DNA from: PNAI01 sp035574295
GTDB lineage: Bacteria > Pseudomonadota > Alphaproteobacteria > Rhizobiales > Xanthobacteraceae
DNA length: 20,555 nucleotides
Reading direction: 5' to 3'
Assembly: GCA_035574295.1 (NCBI GenBank)
Contig: DATLYX010000075.1
Coordinates: 1 to 20,555, forward strand
Position 1 is the stretch's first letter; each line of letters starts with the position of its first letter. This document shows, piece after piece, positions 6,948 to 13,638 of the stretch. The position numbers and the translations under genes are program-made. The notes under the pieces were generated by a model. It did no database searches. It was given only the letters and a program-made list of their open reading frames with translations, and was not told where the DNA came from.

Positions 6948-8221
6948 TGGCCCAGCTTTCGGACGACTGTTTTGCCTTTTCCGGACCGCTGCTGCCGATC
7001 GCGGAGATGGAGCGGCTGATCGCGGAGCGCGTCACGCCGGTCAGTGAAACCGAGGAGATCACACTGCATGCCGCAAGCGGGCGGGTGCTGGCGCGGGATG
7101 TGATCGCGCCGCTCGACCTGCCGCCGTTCGACAATTCCGCGGTCGACGGCTATGCGGTTCGGCATGCGGACCTTTCGCCAAGCGGCGAGACGCGGCTCAA
7201 GTTGGCAGGCCGCGTGACCGCCGGCAGCACCGCTGGGAAACCGATCGCGCCCGGCCATGCCGTGCGCATCTTCACCGGCGCGCCCATGCCGGCCGGCGCC
7301 GACACGGTGTTCATGCAGGAGGACGTGCGCGTCGAGGGTGACAGCATCGTGGTGCCGCCGGGGCTGAAGCCCGGAGCCAACCGACGGCTCGCCGGCGAGG
7401 ACGCCCGCAAGGGCGCTGTGGCGCTGCCGGCCGGTCGGCGGCTTGCGGCACAGGATATCGCGCTCGCCGCCGCAGTCGGGGTGAAGCAACTCATCGTGCG
7501 CCGGCGCATCAAGGTGGCGCTGTTTTCCACCGGCGACGAAATCGTGGAGCCGGGCACGCTGCGGCCGGAGCCGGCGTTGTTTGACGCCAATCGTTATCTG
7601 CTTGCCGCGATGCTTAAACGGCTCAGCGCCGAGGTCACCGACCTCGGCATTCTGCGCGACGAGCCGGAGTCGCTTGCCGCCGCCATCGGGGCGGCGGCGG
7701 CCGGGCACGACCTCGTCGTCACCTCCGGCGGCGTCTCGACCGGCGAGGCCGACTACGTGAAGCAGGCGGTGGAAAAGCTCGGCAAGCTCGTGTTCTGGCG
7801 CATCGGGATCAAGCCGGGGCGACCGGTCACCATGGCCGTGCTGCCCGGTTCGGCTCCGGGAAGCGCCGCGGCGTTCGTCGGACTGCCGGGAAATCCGGTG
7901 GCGGTGTTCGTCACGTTCGTGCGCGTGGTGCGGCCGCTGTTGCTGCGGCTTGCCGGCGCAGAGCCCGAGCCGCTGATCGCGCTGCCGGTGACCGCCGGAT
8001 TCTCCTATCGCAAAAAGAAGGGCCGGCGCGAGTACGTGCGCGTCGCGCTCAAGACCCGCGCCGACGGAACAATCGAGGCGATCAAGCATCCACAGGACGG
8101 CGCCGGCGTGATTACCTCGCTCACGGAAACCGACGGCCTGGTGGAACTGCCCGAAGACACCACGACGGTCGTACCGGGCACGACCGTCGGGTTCCTGTCA
8201 TATGCCGCTTTGGTCGATTGA
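6947..8221 (+). CDS. moeA: MoeA, molybdopterin molybdenumtransferase
   Basis: A 424-residue cytoplasmic enzyme that inserts molybdate (or tungstate) into adenylylated molybdopterin. All family motifs are present: LDLPPFDNSAVDGYAV at 57-71, IFTGAPMPAGADTVFMQED at 108-126, STGDE at 194-198, VTSGGVSTGEADY at 258-270 and GLPGNPVAVF at 312-321, with a complete domain IV to the end. Length is normal. The start codon shares one base with the mobB stop, indicating coupling with MobB. This is the intact counterpart of the shortened paralogue at 5584. It ends 14 bases before the stop of a convergent small gene. With a TupABC system nearby, the metal loaded in vivo could be tungsten as well as molybdenum; the sequence of MoeA alone does not decide this. 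Confidence 0.95.
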   Translation: MAQLSDDCFAFSGPLLPIAEMERLIAERVTPVSETEEITLHAASGRVLARDVIAPLDLPPFDNSAVDGYAVRHADLSPSGETRLKLAGRVTAGSTAGKPIAPGHAVRIFTGAPMPAGADTVFMQEDVRVEGDSIVVPPGLKPGANRRLAGEDARKGAVALPAGRRLAAQDIALAAAVGVKQLIVRRRIKVALFSTGDEIVEPGTLRPEPALFDANRYLLAAMLKRLSAEVTDLGILRDEPESLAAAIGAAAAGHDLVVTSGGVSTGEADYVKQAVEKLGKLVFWRIGIKPGRPVTMAVLPGSAPGSAAAFVGLPGNPVAVFVTFVRVVRPLLLRLAGAEPEPLIALPVTAGFSYRKKKGRREYVRVALKTRADGTIEAIKHPQDGAGVITSLTETDGLVELPEDTTTVVPGTTVGFLSYAALVD

Positions 8222-8235
8222 GCGAGTCGCGCCGC

Positions 8236-8361
8236 TCAAATCCGCGTGCTGACCGTCGCGTTATAGGCCTCGCTCACCGGAACCTGAAACATATCCAGGA
8301 TCCAGGCCGCGCCCAGCGCAAGGACGATCGCGACAATGCAGGCGATGGTGAACGCTTTCAT
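8236..8361 (-). CDS. 41-residue single-pass membrane peptide, unknown function
   Basis: A very short gene: ATG 8361 to TGA 8236-8238. The product starts MKAFTIACIVAIVLALGAAW, one hydrophobic helix after a single lysine, then a polar tail (LDMFQVPVSEAYNATVSTRI), predicting a small inner-membrane protein with its tail in the periplasm or a short signal-anchor. A strong GGGAGG ribosome site stands 7 bases before the ATG, which supports it as a real gene. Small proteins of this shape recur as hypothetical proteins in Bradyrhizobiaceae-like genomes (recalled resemblance, not searched). It lies 70 bases downstream of mobA on the same strand and tail-to-tail with moeA, so it may be the last gene of the tup-fdhD-mob transcript. 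The function is not known. Confidence 0.75.
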   Translation of the reverse strand: MKAFTIACIVAIVLALGAAWILDMFQVPVSEAYNATVSTRI

Positions 8362-8431
8362 GGCCGACCTCCCACGACTCATGAACCTGGTTTCCAGCCA
8401 TTATGATTTGCCCCCCGAAGCAATCAAGAGG

Positions 8432-9061
8432 TCAGGCCTCTGGATATTGCGCAGCGATGGTTTGCGCTGCGGCGGCGTCCTCGGGGGTATTGACGTTGAA
8501 GAAAGGGTCCACGGGTCGATCGGGCCAGACCGCCAGCGCAACGCCGTGACGCGCGGTCCAGACCTCGATCTTGCGCAAACCCTCGCCGAGCAGGGCGGCC
8601 CGTAAATCCTCGCGCAGGGCGACGGGCCACAGGCCGACCACCGGATGGCGCCAGTCACCCGATTTCGCGCAGGCGAGCGGCTTACCGCTGGCATTTCGCG
8701 CTGCCTCAAGCCGGCGCACCAGATCGCGCGGCAGGAACGGACAGTCGCCCGGGACGCTCACTACGTCGGTCAAATCCGGCCTGTGCGCGGCCGCCCAATC
8801 GAGGCCGGCAAGAATGCCGGCGAGCGGCCCGACGTAATCGGGGACATTGTCGGGCACCACGGACAGCCCGGTGTGCGCAAAACGCGCCGGGTCGCCATTG
8901 GCGTTGAGGATGATGTGGGCGCATTGCGGCCGCATACGCTCGAGCACGCGATCGAGGATTTTTCTGCCGCCGACCTCAAGCATGATCTTGTCGCCGCCGC
9001 CCATGCGGCGGGCAAGGCCGCCGGCGAGAATGAGGCCGAGGGGTTGGTCTCCGACAGTCAC
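8432..9061 (-). CDS. mobA: MobA, molybdenum cofactor guanylyltransferase
   Basis: A 209-residue cytoplasmic nucleotidyltransferase that attaches GMP from GTP to the molybdenum (or tungsten) cofactor, producing the bis-guanine dinucleotide form needed by formate dehydrogenases. Motifs: LAGGLARRMGGGDK at 12-25 (GTP-binding loop with the catalytic Lys), GPLAGILAGL at 78-87, PGDCPFLP at 104-111 (metal-binding Asp), and NVNTPED near the C-terminus. The start is GTG 9061; the upstream ribosome site is weak. It is separated from fdhD, on the same strand, by 178 bases holding a hairpin-rich repeat, so expression could be reduced relative to fdhD. It works with MobB, encoded on the opposite strand in the same cluster. 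Confidence 0.94.
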   Translation of the reverse strand: MTVGDQPLGLILAGGLARRMGGGDKIMLEVGGRKILDRVLERMRPQCAHIILNANGDPARFAHTGLSVVPDNVPDYVGPLAGILAGLDWAAAHRPDLTDVVSVPGDCPFLPRDLVRRLEAARNASGKPLACAKSGDWRHPVVGLWPVALREDLRAALLGEGLRKIEVWTARHGVALAVWPDRPVDPFFNVNTPEDAAAAQTIAAQYPEA

Positions 9062-9107
9062 TGCGGTGAGCCTGCGCTAGGCAACCGGAAGCGCCGACGT
9101 CGCGCCG

Positions 9108-9208
9108 CCCTCCCCCGCAAGGGGCAGGACTATCGCATTCAAACCTGACCTCTCCCTGAAAGGGGGAGGAAAGTCCAAATGCGATAGCCCTGCCGCAATG
9201 GGGGAGGG
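9108..9208. repeat. Nested inverted repeat (palindromic intergenic element) between fdhD and mobA
   Basis: Three nested pairs of arms are visible. Outer: CCCTCCCCC 9108-9116 with GGGGGAGGG 9200-9208. Middle: 9123-9139 with 9178-9194, 17 bases with one mismatch (GGCAGGACTATCGCATT against AATGCGATAGCCCTGCC). Inner: CCTCTCCC 9149-9156 with GGGGGAGG 9162-9169, loop TGAAA. The whole would fold into a long hairpin in RNA or single-stranded DNA. There is no T-run, so it is not a classic terminator; it may act as a processing or stabilising element, or be a copy of a dispersed palindromic repeat. The rest of the 178-bp gap shows no gene. Confidence 0.7.
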
Positions 9209-9239
9209 AGCATTCTTGGGCTGCCGCACAAAATCGCTT

Positions 9240-10169
9240 TCAATCGTCATGCGTGGCGGCCTTGCGGCGGAGCTTGGCGCTTTCCTCCGCGACGTAGCGC
9301 AGGTCCTGATCGAATACGATGCGCTCCTCGCCTGCGAGCGCAATGAAACGTTTTCCGCGCGCGCGGCCGATGAGCGTGAGGTTTGCCTTACGTGCCAGTT
9401 CCACGCCCCAGGCGGTGAAGCCCGATCGCGACACCAGAATGGGGATACCCATGCGCACGGTCTTGATCACCATCTCGGAGGTGAGGCGACCCGTGGTGTA
9501 GAAAATCTTGTCCTCAGGCCGCACGCGGTGCTTGAACATCCAGCCGGCGATCTTGTCCACGGCGTTGTGGCGGCCGACGTCCTCCATATAGACCAGCGGG
9601 CGGTCGCGCTCGGCCAGCACGCAGCCGTGGATGGCGCCGGCTTCGAGATAGAGCGAGGGCGTGGTGTTGATCTTGTGGGTGAGCGCATAGAGCCAGGACG
9701 TGCGCAACTCCGCGGGTGGAAGTTTTACGTCTTCCAACGCCTCCATCAGGTCGCCGAACACGGTGCCCTGGGCGCAGCCGGAGGTTTGCACCTTTTTCTT
9801 CAGCTTCTTTTCGTAGTTGGTCTTGCGCTTGGTGCGGACCACGACGACGGAGAGGTCTTCGTCGTAATCGACGGCGGTCACCTCATCGTCAGGTTTGAGC
9901 ATGTTCTGATTGAGCAGGTAGCCGAGCGCGAGATATTCGGGATAATCGCCGATGGTCATGGCGGTGACGATTTCCTGCGCATTGAGGAAGATCGTGAGCG
10001 CGCGCTCGACCGTGACCGAGGTCTCGATCTTCTGGCCGGTCTGGTCCACGCCTTTGACGCGCTCGGTGAGCCGGGGGTCGAGCGGGTCGGGCTTGATCAG
10101 GTAGTCGTCGGGATTGCGCATAACCTTGATGTAAGTCTTATTGCCTTCGATGTCAGGCGTGTGCCTCAA
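9240..10169 (-). CDS. fdhD: FdhD, formate dehydrogenase accessory sulfurtransferase (single-Cys variant)
   Basis: A 309-residue cytoplasmic protein. FdhD takes sulfur from a cysteine desulfurase and transfers it to the bis-guanine dinucleotide cofactor, a step needed for active formate dehydrogenase. Family blocks visible: VERALTIFLNAQEIVTAMTI (54-73), EYLALGYLLNQ (78-88), GRHNAVDKIAGW, FYTTGRLTSEMV and the C-terminal RGKRF. The catalytic loop reads TSGCAQGTVF: Cys132 aligns with the first cysteine of the E. coli CxxC pair (Cys121), but the second position is Gly135. The reading frame begins with TTG at 10169, overlapping the tupA stop as TTGA; the first ATG is at 10121 (MRNPDDYL) with AAGG close upstream and may be the real start. 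Coupled with tupA, which ties tungstate uptake to formate-dehydrogenase maturation. Confidence 0.93.
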   Translation of the reverse strand: MRHTPDIEGNKTYIKVMRNPDDYLIKPDPLDPRLTERVKGVDQTGQKIETSVTVERALTIFLNAQEIVTAMTIGDYPEYLALGYLLNQNMLKPDDEVTAVDYDEDLSVVVVRTKRKTNYEKKLKKKVQTSGCAQGTVFGDLMEALEDVKLPPAELRTSWLYALTHKINTTPSLYLEAGAIHGCVLAERDRPLVYMEDVGRHNAVDKIAGWMFKHRVRPEDKIFYTTGRLTSEMVIKTVRMGIPILVSRSGFTAWGVELARKANLTLIGRARGKRFIALAGEERIVFDQDLRYVAEESAKLRRKAATHDD

Positions 10170-11005
10170 GCACCAGGATCGGTCGCATTGGGGAAGAAGA
10201 GCTGTTGGCCGTTGATCTTGAAATCCTGAATCGCCTTCTGGCCGGCGGGGGATACCAGCCAGTCGATGAAGGCCTGGCCGAGCTCCTTTTTCACGTGCGG
10301 GTGTCGCGCCGGATTCACCAGGATCACGCCGTATTGGTTGAGCAGGCGCTTATCGCCTTCGACCACGATCACGAGATTGGCCTTGTTCTTGAACGAAATC
10401 CAGGTGCCGCGGTCGGACAGCACGTAGGCGTCGCTGGCGGCCGCGGCGTTGAGGGCCGCGCCCATGCCCTGGCCGATCTCCTTGTACCAGGGGCCTTTGT
10501 CCTTGCCGGGGATCTCGATGCCGGCGTTTTTCCAGAGCGCGAGCTCGGCAGCATGGGTGCCCGACCGGTCGCCGCGGGAGATGAAGGGGCTGCCCTTGGT
10601 CTTGATTGCCCTCAGCGACGCGGCGATGTCCTTCGAGCCCTTAACGCCGGCCGGGTCGCTCTGCGGGCCTACGAGGACAAAGTCGTTGTACATCACGGGA
10701 AAACGCCTCACGCCGAAACCGTCAGCGACGAACTTTTCCTCAAGCGGCTTGGCATGGACGAACACGACATCGGCGTCGCCGCGGCGGCCGGTGTCGAGCG
10801 CCTGGCCGGTGCCCTGCGCCACCACCCTCACCTCGATGCCGATGTTCTTCTTGAACAGCGGCAGGAGGTAGCCGAAGAACCCTGTGTCCTGCGTGGAGGT
10901 GGTCGATGCAACGACGATCGAACGCTCCTGCGCCGGAGCGAACACCGACGAAGCGACAACGGTCGCAGCGGCCATCAGCGCGAGGTGCATTCCCTTCGAG
11001 CGCAT
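10166..11005 (-). CDS. tupA: TupA, tungstate ABC transporter substrate-binding protein
   Basis: A 279-residue periplasmic protein that captures tungstate (some homologues also molybdate) for TupBC. A Sec-type signal (MRSKGMHLALMAAATVVASS) is cleaved near FAPAQE. The mature N-terminus has the TupA signature ASTTSTQDTGFFG at 34-45, and later FISRGDRSGTH at 141-151, the residues that form the oxyanion pocket in this family and that ModA lacks. It is the third gene of the tup operon, 10 bases after tupC, and overlaps fdhD by 4 bases. The order here is permease-ATPase-binding protein. Vanadate or molybdate specificity cannot be ruled out from sequence alone. Confidence 0.92.
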   Translation of the reverse strand: MRSKGMHLALMAAATVVASSVFAPAQERSIVVASTTSTQDTGFFGYLLPLFKKNIGIEVRVVAQGTGQALDTGRRGDADVVFVHAKPLEEKFVADGFGVRRFPVMYNDFVLVGPQSDPAGVKGSKDIAASLRAIKTKGSPFISRGDRSGTHAAELALWKNAGIEIPGKDKGPWYKEIGQGMGAALNAAAASDAYVLSDRGTWISFKNKANLVIVVEGDKRLLNQYGVILVNPARHPHVKKELGQAFIDWLVSPAGQKAIQDFKINGQQLFFPNATDPGA

Positions 11006-11015
11006 CCGGGCTCCG

Positions 11016-11744
11016 TCAAATCAACAGCTCCCCGGCCACGAACCGGCGGGCCTCGTCCGTTTGCGGCCGAGTGAAAAAAGCGTCGGCCGGACCGGTTTCA
11101 ACAACGCGGCCGCGATGCATCAACATGATCTCGCCGGCGAGCCGGCGCGCCTCGCCGAGATCGTGGGTCGACATTACCACCTTGATGCCGCGTGCAACCA
11201 CGATACGGACGACATCCTCGATCGCCTTGGTGGCGGCAGGGTCGAGGCTCGCGGTGGGCTCATCGAGAAACAAAAGCTCCGGATCGCGGGCGAGCGCGCG
11301 GGCGAGCGCCAGCCGCTGGAGCTCACCACCGGACAGTTTCCGTGCCGGACGTTCCTCCAATCCAGTCAAGCCGACAAGTGCGAGCAACTCGGCAATGCGC
11401 GCGGGCCACTGTGCGCGCGGCACTCCGGCGTGGGCCAGCGCGTAACGCAGATTGGCAAGCACACTGCGCCGCAGCATGGTGGGACGTTGGAACACAATGG
11501 CACGGCGCAGCGGCGGCATCGCAGGATTGCCGGCCCAGGTGACGCGGCCGCCGGTCGGCGCCGTCAGGCCCATGGCAACCCGCAGCAGTGTGGTCTTGCC
11601 CGAGCCGTTGGGTCCGATCAGAACGGTCGGCGGCCCCTGAGCAAGAACCAGCGAGACCCGGTCGAGGATGATCACGCGGCCGGCGACGACGCTGACATTC
11701 GCAAACTCGATTGGAAGATTTGACAACGGTGCGCGCATGGTCAT
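11016..11744 (-). CDS. tupC: TupC, tungstate ABC transporter ATP-binding protein
   Basis: A 242-residue cytoplasmic ATPase that energises TupB. Motifs: Walker A GPNGSGKTT at 44-52, Q-loop FQRPTMLRRSV at 85-95, signature LSGGE at 137-141, Walker B LLFLDEP ending at 163, and switch His194 in MSTHD. It is compact, without a C-terminal regulatory domain, as is usual for TupC/phosphate-type ATPases. Its ATG overlaps the tupB stop as ATGA (4 bases), and tupA starts 10 bases after it, so all three are one translational unit. On its own it could be an ATPase of another oxyanion transporter; the neighbours fix the assignment. Confidence 0.92.
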   Translation of the reverse strand: MTMRAPLSNLPIEFANVSVVAGRVIILDRVSLVLAQGPPTVLIGPNGSGKTTLLRVAMGLTAPTGGRVTWAGNPAMPPLRRAIVFQRPTMLRRSVLANLRYALAHAGVPRAQWPARIAELLALVGLTGLEERPARKLSGGELQRLALARALARDPELLFLDEPTASLDPAATKAIEDVVRIVVARGIKVVMSTHDLGEARRLAGEIMLMHRGRVVETGPADAFFTRPQTDEARRFVAGELLI

Positions 11745-12433
11745 CCTGCATAGCGCTCGGCACCGCGGCGCGCGGCCCAGGCCAGCGCGTTAATCACAAT
11801 CACGATGGCGATCAGCACCATGCCGAGGCCGATGGCGAGCGGCAGGTCGCCCTTGGAGGTCTCAAGCGCAATCGCGGTGGTCATGGTGCGGGTGAAGCCC
11901 TCGATGTTGCCGCCGACGATCATGACGGCGCCCACCTCCGCCGCGGCGCGGCCGAAGCCGGCGAGCAGCGCGGTGAACAGGCTGAAGCGGCCGTCCCAGA
12001 GGAGCGTCGCCACGCGGTCGAATGGGCCGACGTTCATCGCGGCAAGCTCGTCGCGGTATTCGTTCCAAAGATCCTCGATGGTCTGGCGGGCGAGCGCGGC
12101 AATGATCGGCAACACGAGGATCGCCTGGGCGATGATCATCGCCTGTGGCGTGAACAGCCAGCCGAGCGTCCCGAGCGGCCCCGAACGCGACAGCGCAAGG
12201 TAGACGGCGAGCCCGACGACGACCGGCGGCAAGCCCATCAGGGCGTTGAGCAGCACGATCGCCGCCTCGCGGCCGGGAAAGCGGGTGAGCGCCATCAAAG
12301 CGCCGAGCGGCAGGCCGACGACAGCCGCAAGCAACACCGCGCTCAAGCTGACGACGAGCGATAACTCCACGATGGAGAGGAGCGCAGGGTTGAGGGTGAG
12401 CACGAGCTCGAAAGCAGAGAGGTCTTCGGTCAT
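11741..12433 (-). CDS. tupB: TupB, tungstate ABC transporter permease
   Basis: A 230-residue inner-membrane protein that forms the tungstate channel. About five hydrophobic segments are visible, among them LSIVELSLVVSLSAVLLAAV, AAIVLLNALMGLPPVVVGLA, AMIIAQAILVLPIIAALA and the last one, LAIGLGMVLIAIVIVINALA. The cytoplasmic coupling loop AAAEVGAVMIVGGNIEG carries the EAA-like permease signature that contacts the ATPase. ATG 12433 (MTEDLSAF) is preferred; ATG 12448 and GTG 12487 in the same frame are alternatives, and none has a good ribosome site. It is the first gene of tupBCA-fdhD; a candidate promoter and two dyads lie directly upstream. Confidence 0.92.
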   Translation of the reverse strand: MTEDLSAFELVLTLNPALLSIVELSLVVSLSAVLLAAVVGLPLGALMALTRFPGREAAIVLLNALMGLPPVVVGLAVYLALSRSGPLGTLGWLFTPQAMIIAQAILVLPIIAALARQTIEDLWNEYRDELAAMNVGPFDRVATLLWDGRFSLFTALLAGFGRAAAEVGAVMIVGGNIEGFTRTMTTAIALETSKGDLPLAIGLGMVLIAIVIVINALAWAARRGAERYAG

Positions 12434-12463
12434 GACGATGCAAGCCATGATTGTTCGGAAATC

Positions 12464-12492
12464 AAATATGCATGAGCCAACGCGCACCGCAA
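12464..12492 (-). promoter_or_regulatory. Candidate sigma-70 promoter of the tup operon
   Basis: On the minus strand TTGCGG (12492-12487) and ATATTT (12469-12464) are separated by 17 bases, and transcription would start near 12457, 24 bases before ATG 12433. Position and spacing fit, but both hexamers are imperfect. Confidence 0.45.
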
Positions 12493-12514
12493 CTTTTGTC
12501 GAGCTTTTGATGGT

Positions 12515-12536
12515 TTGCGTTCAGCGAGGAACGCAA
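12515..12536. promoter_or_regulatory. Perfect 8-bp dyad upstream of the tup promoter
   Basis: TTGCGTTC (12515-12522), a 6-base centre, then GAACGCAA (12529-12536): a perfect inverted repeat about 60-80 bases upstream of the predicted tup start, suited to an activator or dimeric regulator. It has no T-run and does not match the recalled E. coli ModE consensus, so the regulator is unknown. Confidence 0.45.
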
Positions 12537-12540
12537 TGTC

Positions 12541-12555
12541 ATAGCTTCAAGCTAT
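12541..12555. promoter_or_regulatory. 15-bp palindrome ATAGCTTCAAGCTAT
   Basis: A perfect palindrome with 7-bp arms around a single C, five bases beyond the dyad at 12515-12536 and upstream of tupB. Too tight to form an RNA hairpin, so a DNA-binding site is more likely than a terminator. No regulator gene is adjacent. Confidence 0.4.
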
Positions 12556-13096
12556 GGAGATGCATGAACAGAAAGAAGCGCAAAGCCACTTCGAGCGGCA
12601 GTTTGAACGCAGCTCGATCGACAGGACGAAGCGGATGACCATCCACGACCTACGGCCGCCAGCGGCCTTTGACGTAGGAACCCCGGGCTCCGCGGATGGT
12701 CGTCATACCGACGCGGCAATGAGAGGACTTGATCGGCCTCGTTAAGGAGCGGCCAAAGGCTGCGTCTCGAACCCTGAGGCGGCCCCATGACCCGAGACGA
12801 CTACGTTCCGTGATTTACTCACCATGAGTGCGATTAGTTCAATAGCGCGGCGGTATCAGCGGCATCAGTTGAACCCGGCAGCGGTCGACTCCGGCATTGG
12901 GCCAATCGGGCACCGTCGCCGCGACGGCTGTGTGACCGGAGACGGCAGGGATAGGACGCGAAAAACGCGTCGCCACCTCTGTCGCCGCTTATGACACCGC
13001 CTATGGGATAAATTGTGCAGGGATAATGCGACTTGAGGCGCGTCGGGACGGTGTGACTTGAAAAATGCCGCGCGCGCCGCCAATACAGGCGGAAGC
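12556..13096. other. Intergenic stretch tup operon to tRNA-Ser; one foldable 71-nt element, no supported gene
   Basis: No open frame here has convincing coding features; the 63-codon frame at 12554-12745 and the minus-strand frames have no recognisable domain or ribosome site. The main structure is at 12634-12704: an outer 11-bp stem (12634-12644 with 12694-12704, one G-U pair on the plus strand), an inner 6-bp stem CCTACG/CGTAGG (12649-12654 with 12673-12678) and a small GCC/GGC apical stem. The G-U pair favours a plus-strand RNA. A weak tRNA promoter (TTGAAA at 13058-13063, AATACA-like about 18 bases on) precedes the tRNA gene. Confidence 0.5.
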
Positions 13097-13186
13097 GGAG
13101 GGATGGCCGAGTGGTCGAAGGCGCACGCCTGGAGAGCGTGTATACGGGCAACCGTATCGGGGGTTCGAATCCCTCTCCCTCCGCCA
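13097..13186 (+). tRNA. tRNA-Ser (anticodon GGA)
   Basis: Class II tRNA of 90 nt including an encoded CCA. The acceptor stem GGAGGGA pairs with TCCCTCC, followed by discriminator G and CCA (13184-13186). The anticodon stem CACGC/GCGTG encloses CTGGAGA, giving anticodon GGA for UCC/UCU codons. The long variable arm (ATACGG...CCGTAT) is typical of serine tRNAs, and the T-loop TTCGAAT is standard. A weak CCC-TATC-GGG stem with ATTTTC at 13192-13206 may end transcription. Its 3' part is not repeated elsewhere in the window, so there is no sign of a tRNA-targeted integration within view. Confidence 0.96.
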
Positions 13187-13638
13187 GCGCCCCCTATCGG
13201 GATTTTCTCCGGCGCCCGCTCTGTCGCCGCTTCTGTGCAGGAAATGGGCGGGTTCGCCGCACGACGTCCGCACCTTGCGAGGTGCGCGGCAGACCCAAGT
13301 TGCGACCAGTTTATTCTCTCCAGGGCATTTTTCTCCAACCGATCCGCACTTGGGCCCCGAGAGTACGGCTCTGAAAAGTATGGTCTGTCAATGTCAACCT
13401 GATTGTGCGCGACCCATTAGTTCGAAACTCCTTCGCCGAAGCGACTGGACCGACGGAGAATCGAATGCGACCCGCGGTCCGAGCCCGGCAACCATTATGC
13501 CGATTGGGCTTGTCATAACGAGTTGAAGGGCGATGTGTGACACAAGTCCGAAGGCGAGCCTGGCTGGGGCGCGCCGCAAGCGGCCTGCCAAACCACCTCT
13601 TTGCTCGATGGGGCCCAGCGTCTCACCAAGTGGCGAGG
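13187..13638. other. Intergenic stretch between tRNA-Ser and the first TetR gene
   Basis: About 450 bases without a supported gene. It holds a perfect 7-bp hairpin CGCACCT-TGCG-AGGTGCG (13269-13286) without a T-run. A minus-strand frame (13394-13591) has no recognisable domain and no ribosome site. No transposase, integrase or direct repeat with the tRNA end was seen. Confidence 0.5.

Noticed and set aside
12554..12745. 63-codon plus-strand frame in the tup-tRNA gap
   Set aside because: The codons lie over an obvious stem-loop, no domain is recognisable and the start has no clear ribosome site.
13097..13186. tRNA-Ser as an attachment site for an island to its right
   Set aside because: No second copy of the tRNA 3' end and no integrase in the window; only the general placement suggests it.
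13269..13286. 7-bp hairpin as a terminator after the tRNA
   Set aside because: No T-run follows on either strand and it is 80 bases from the tRNA end.
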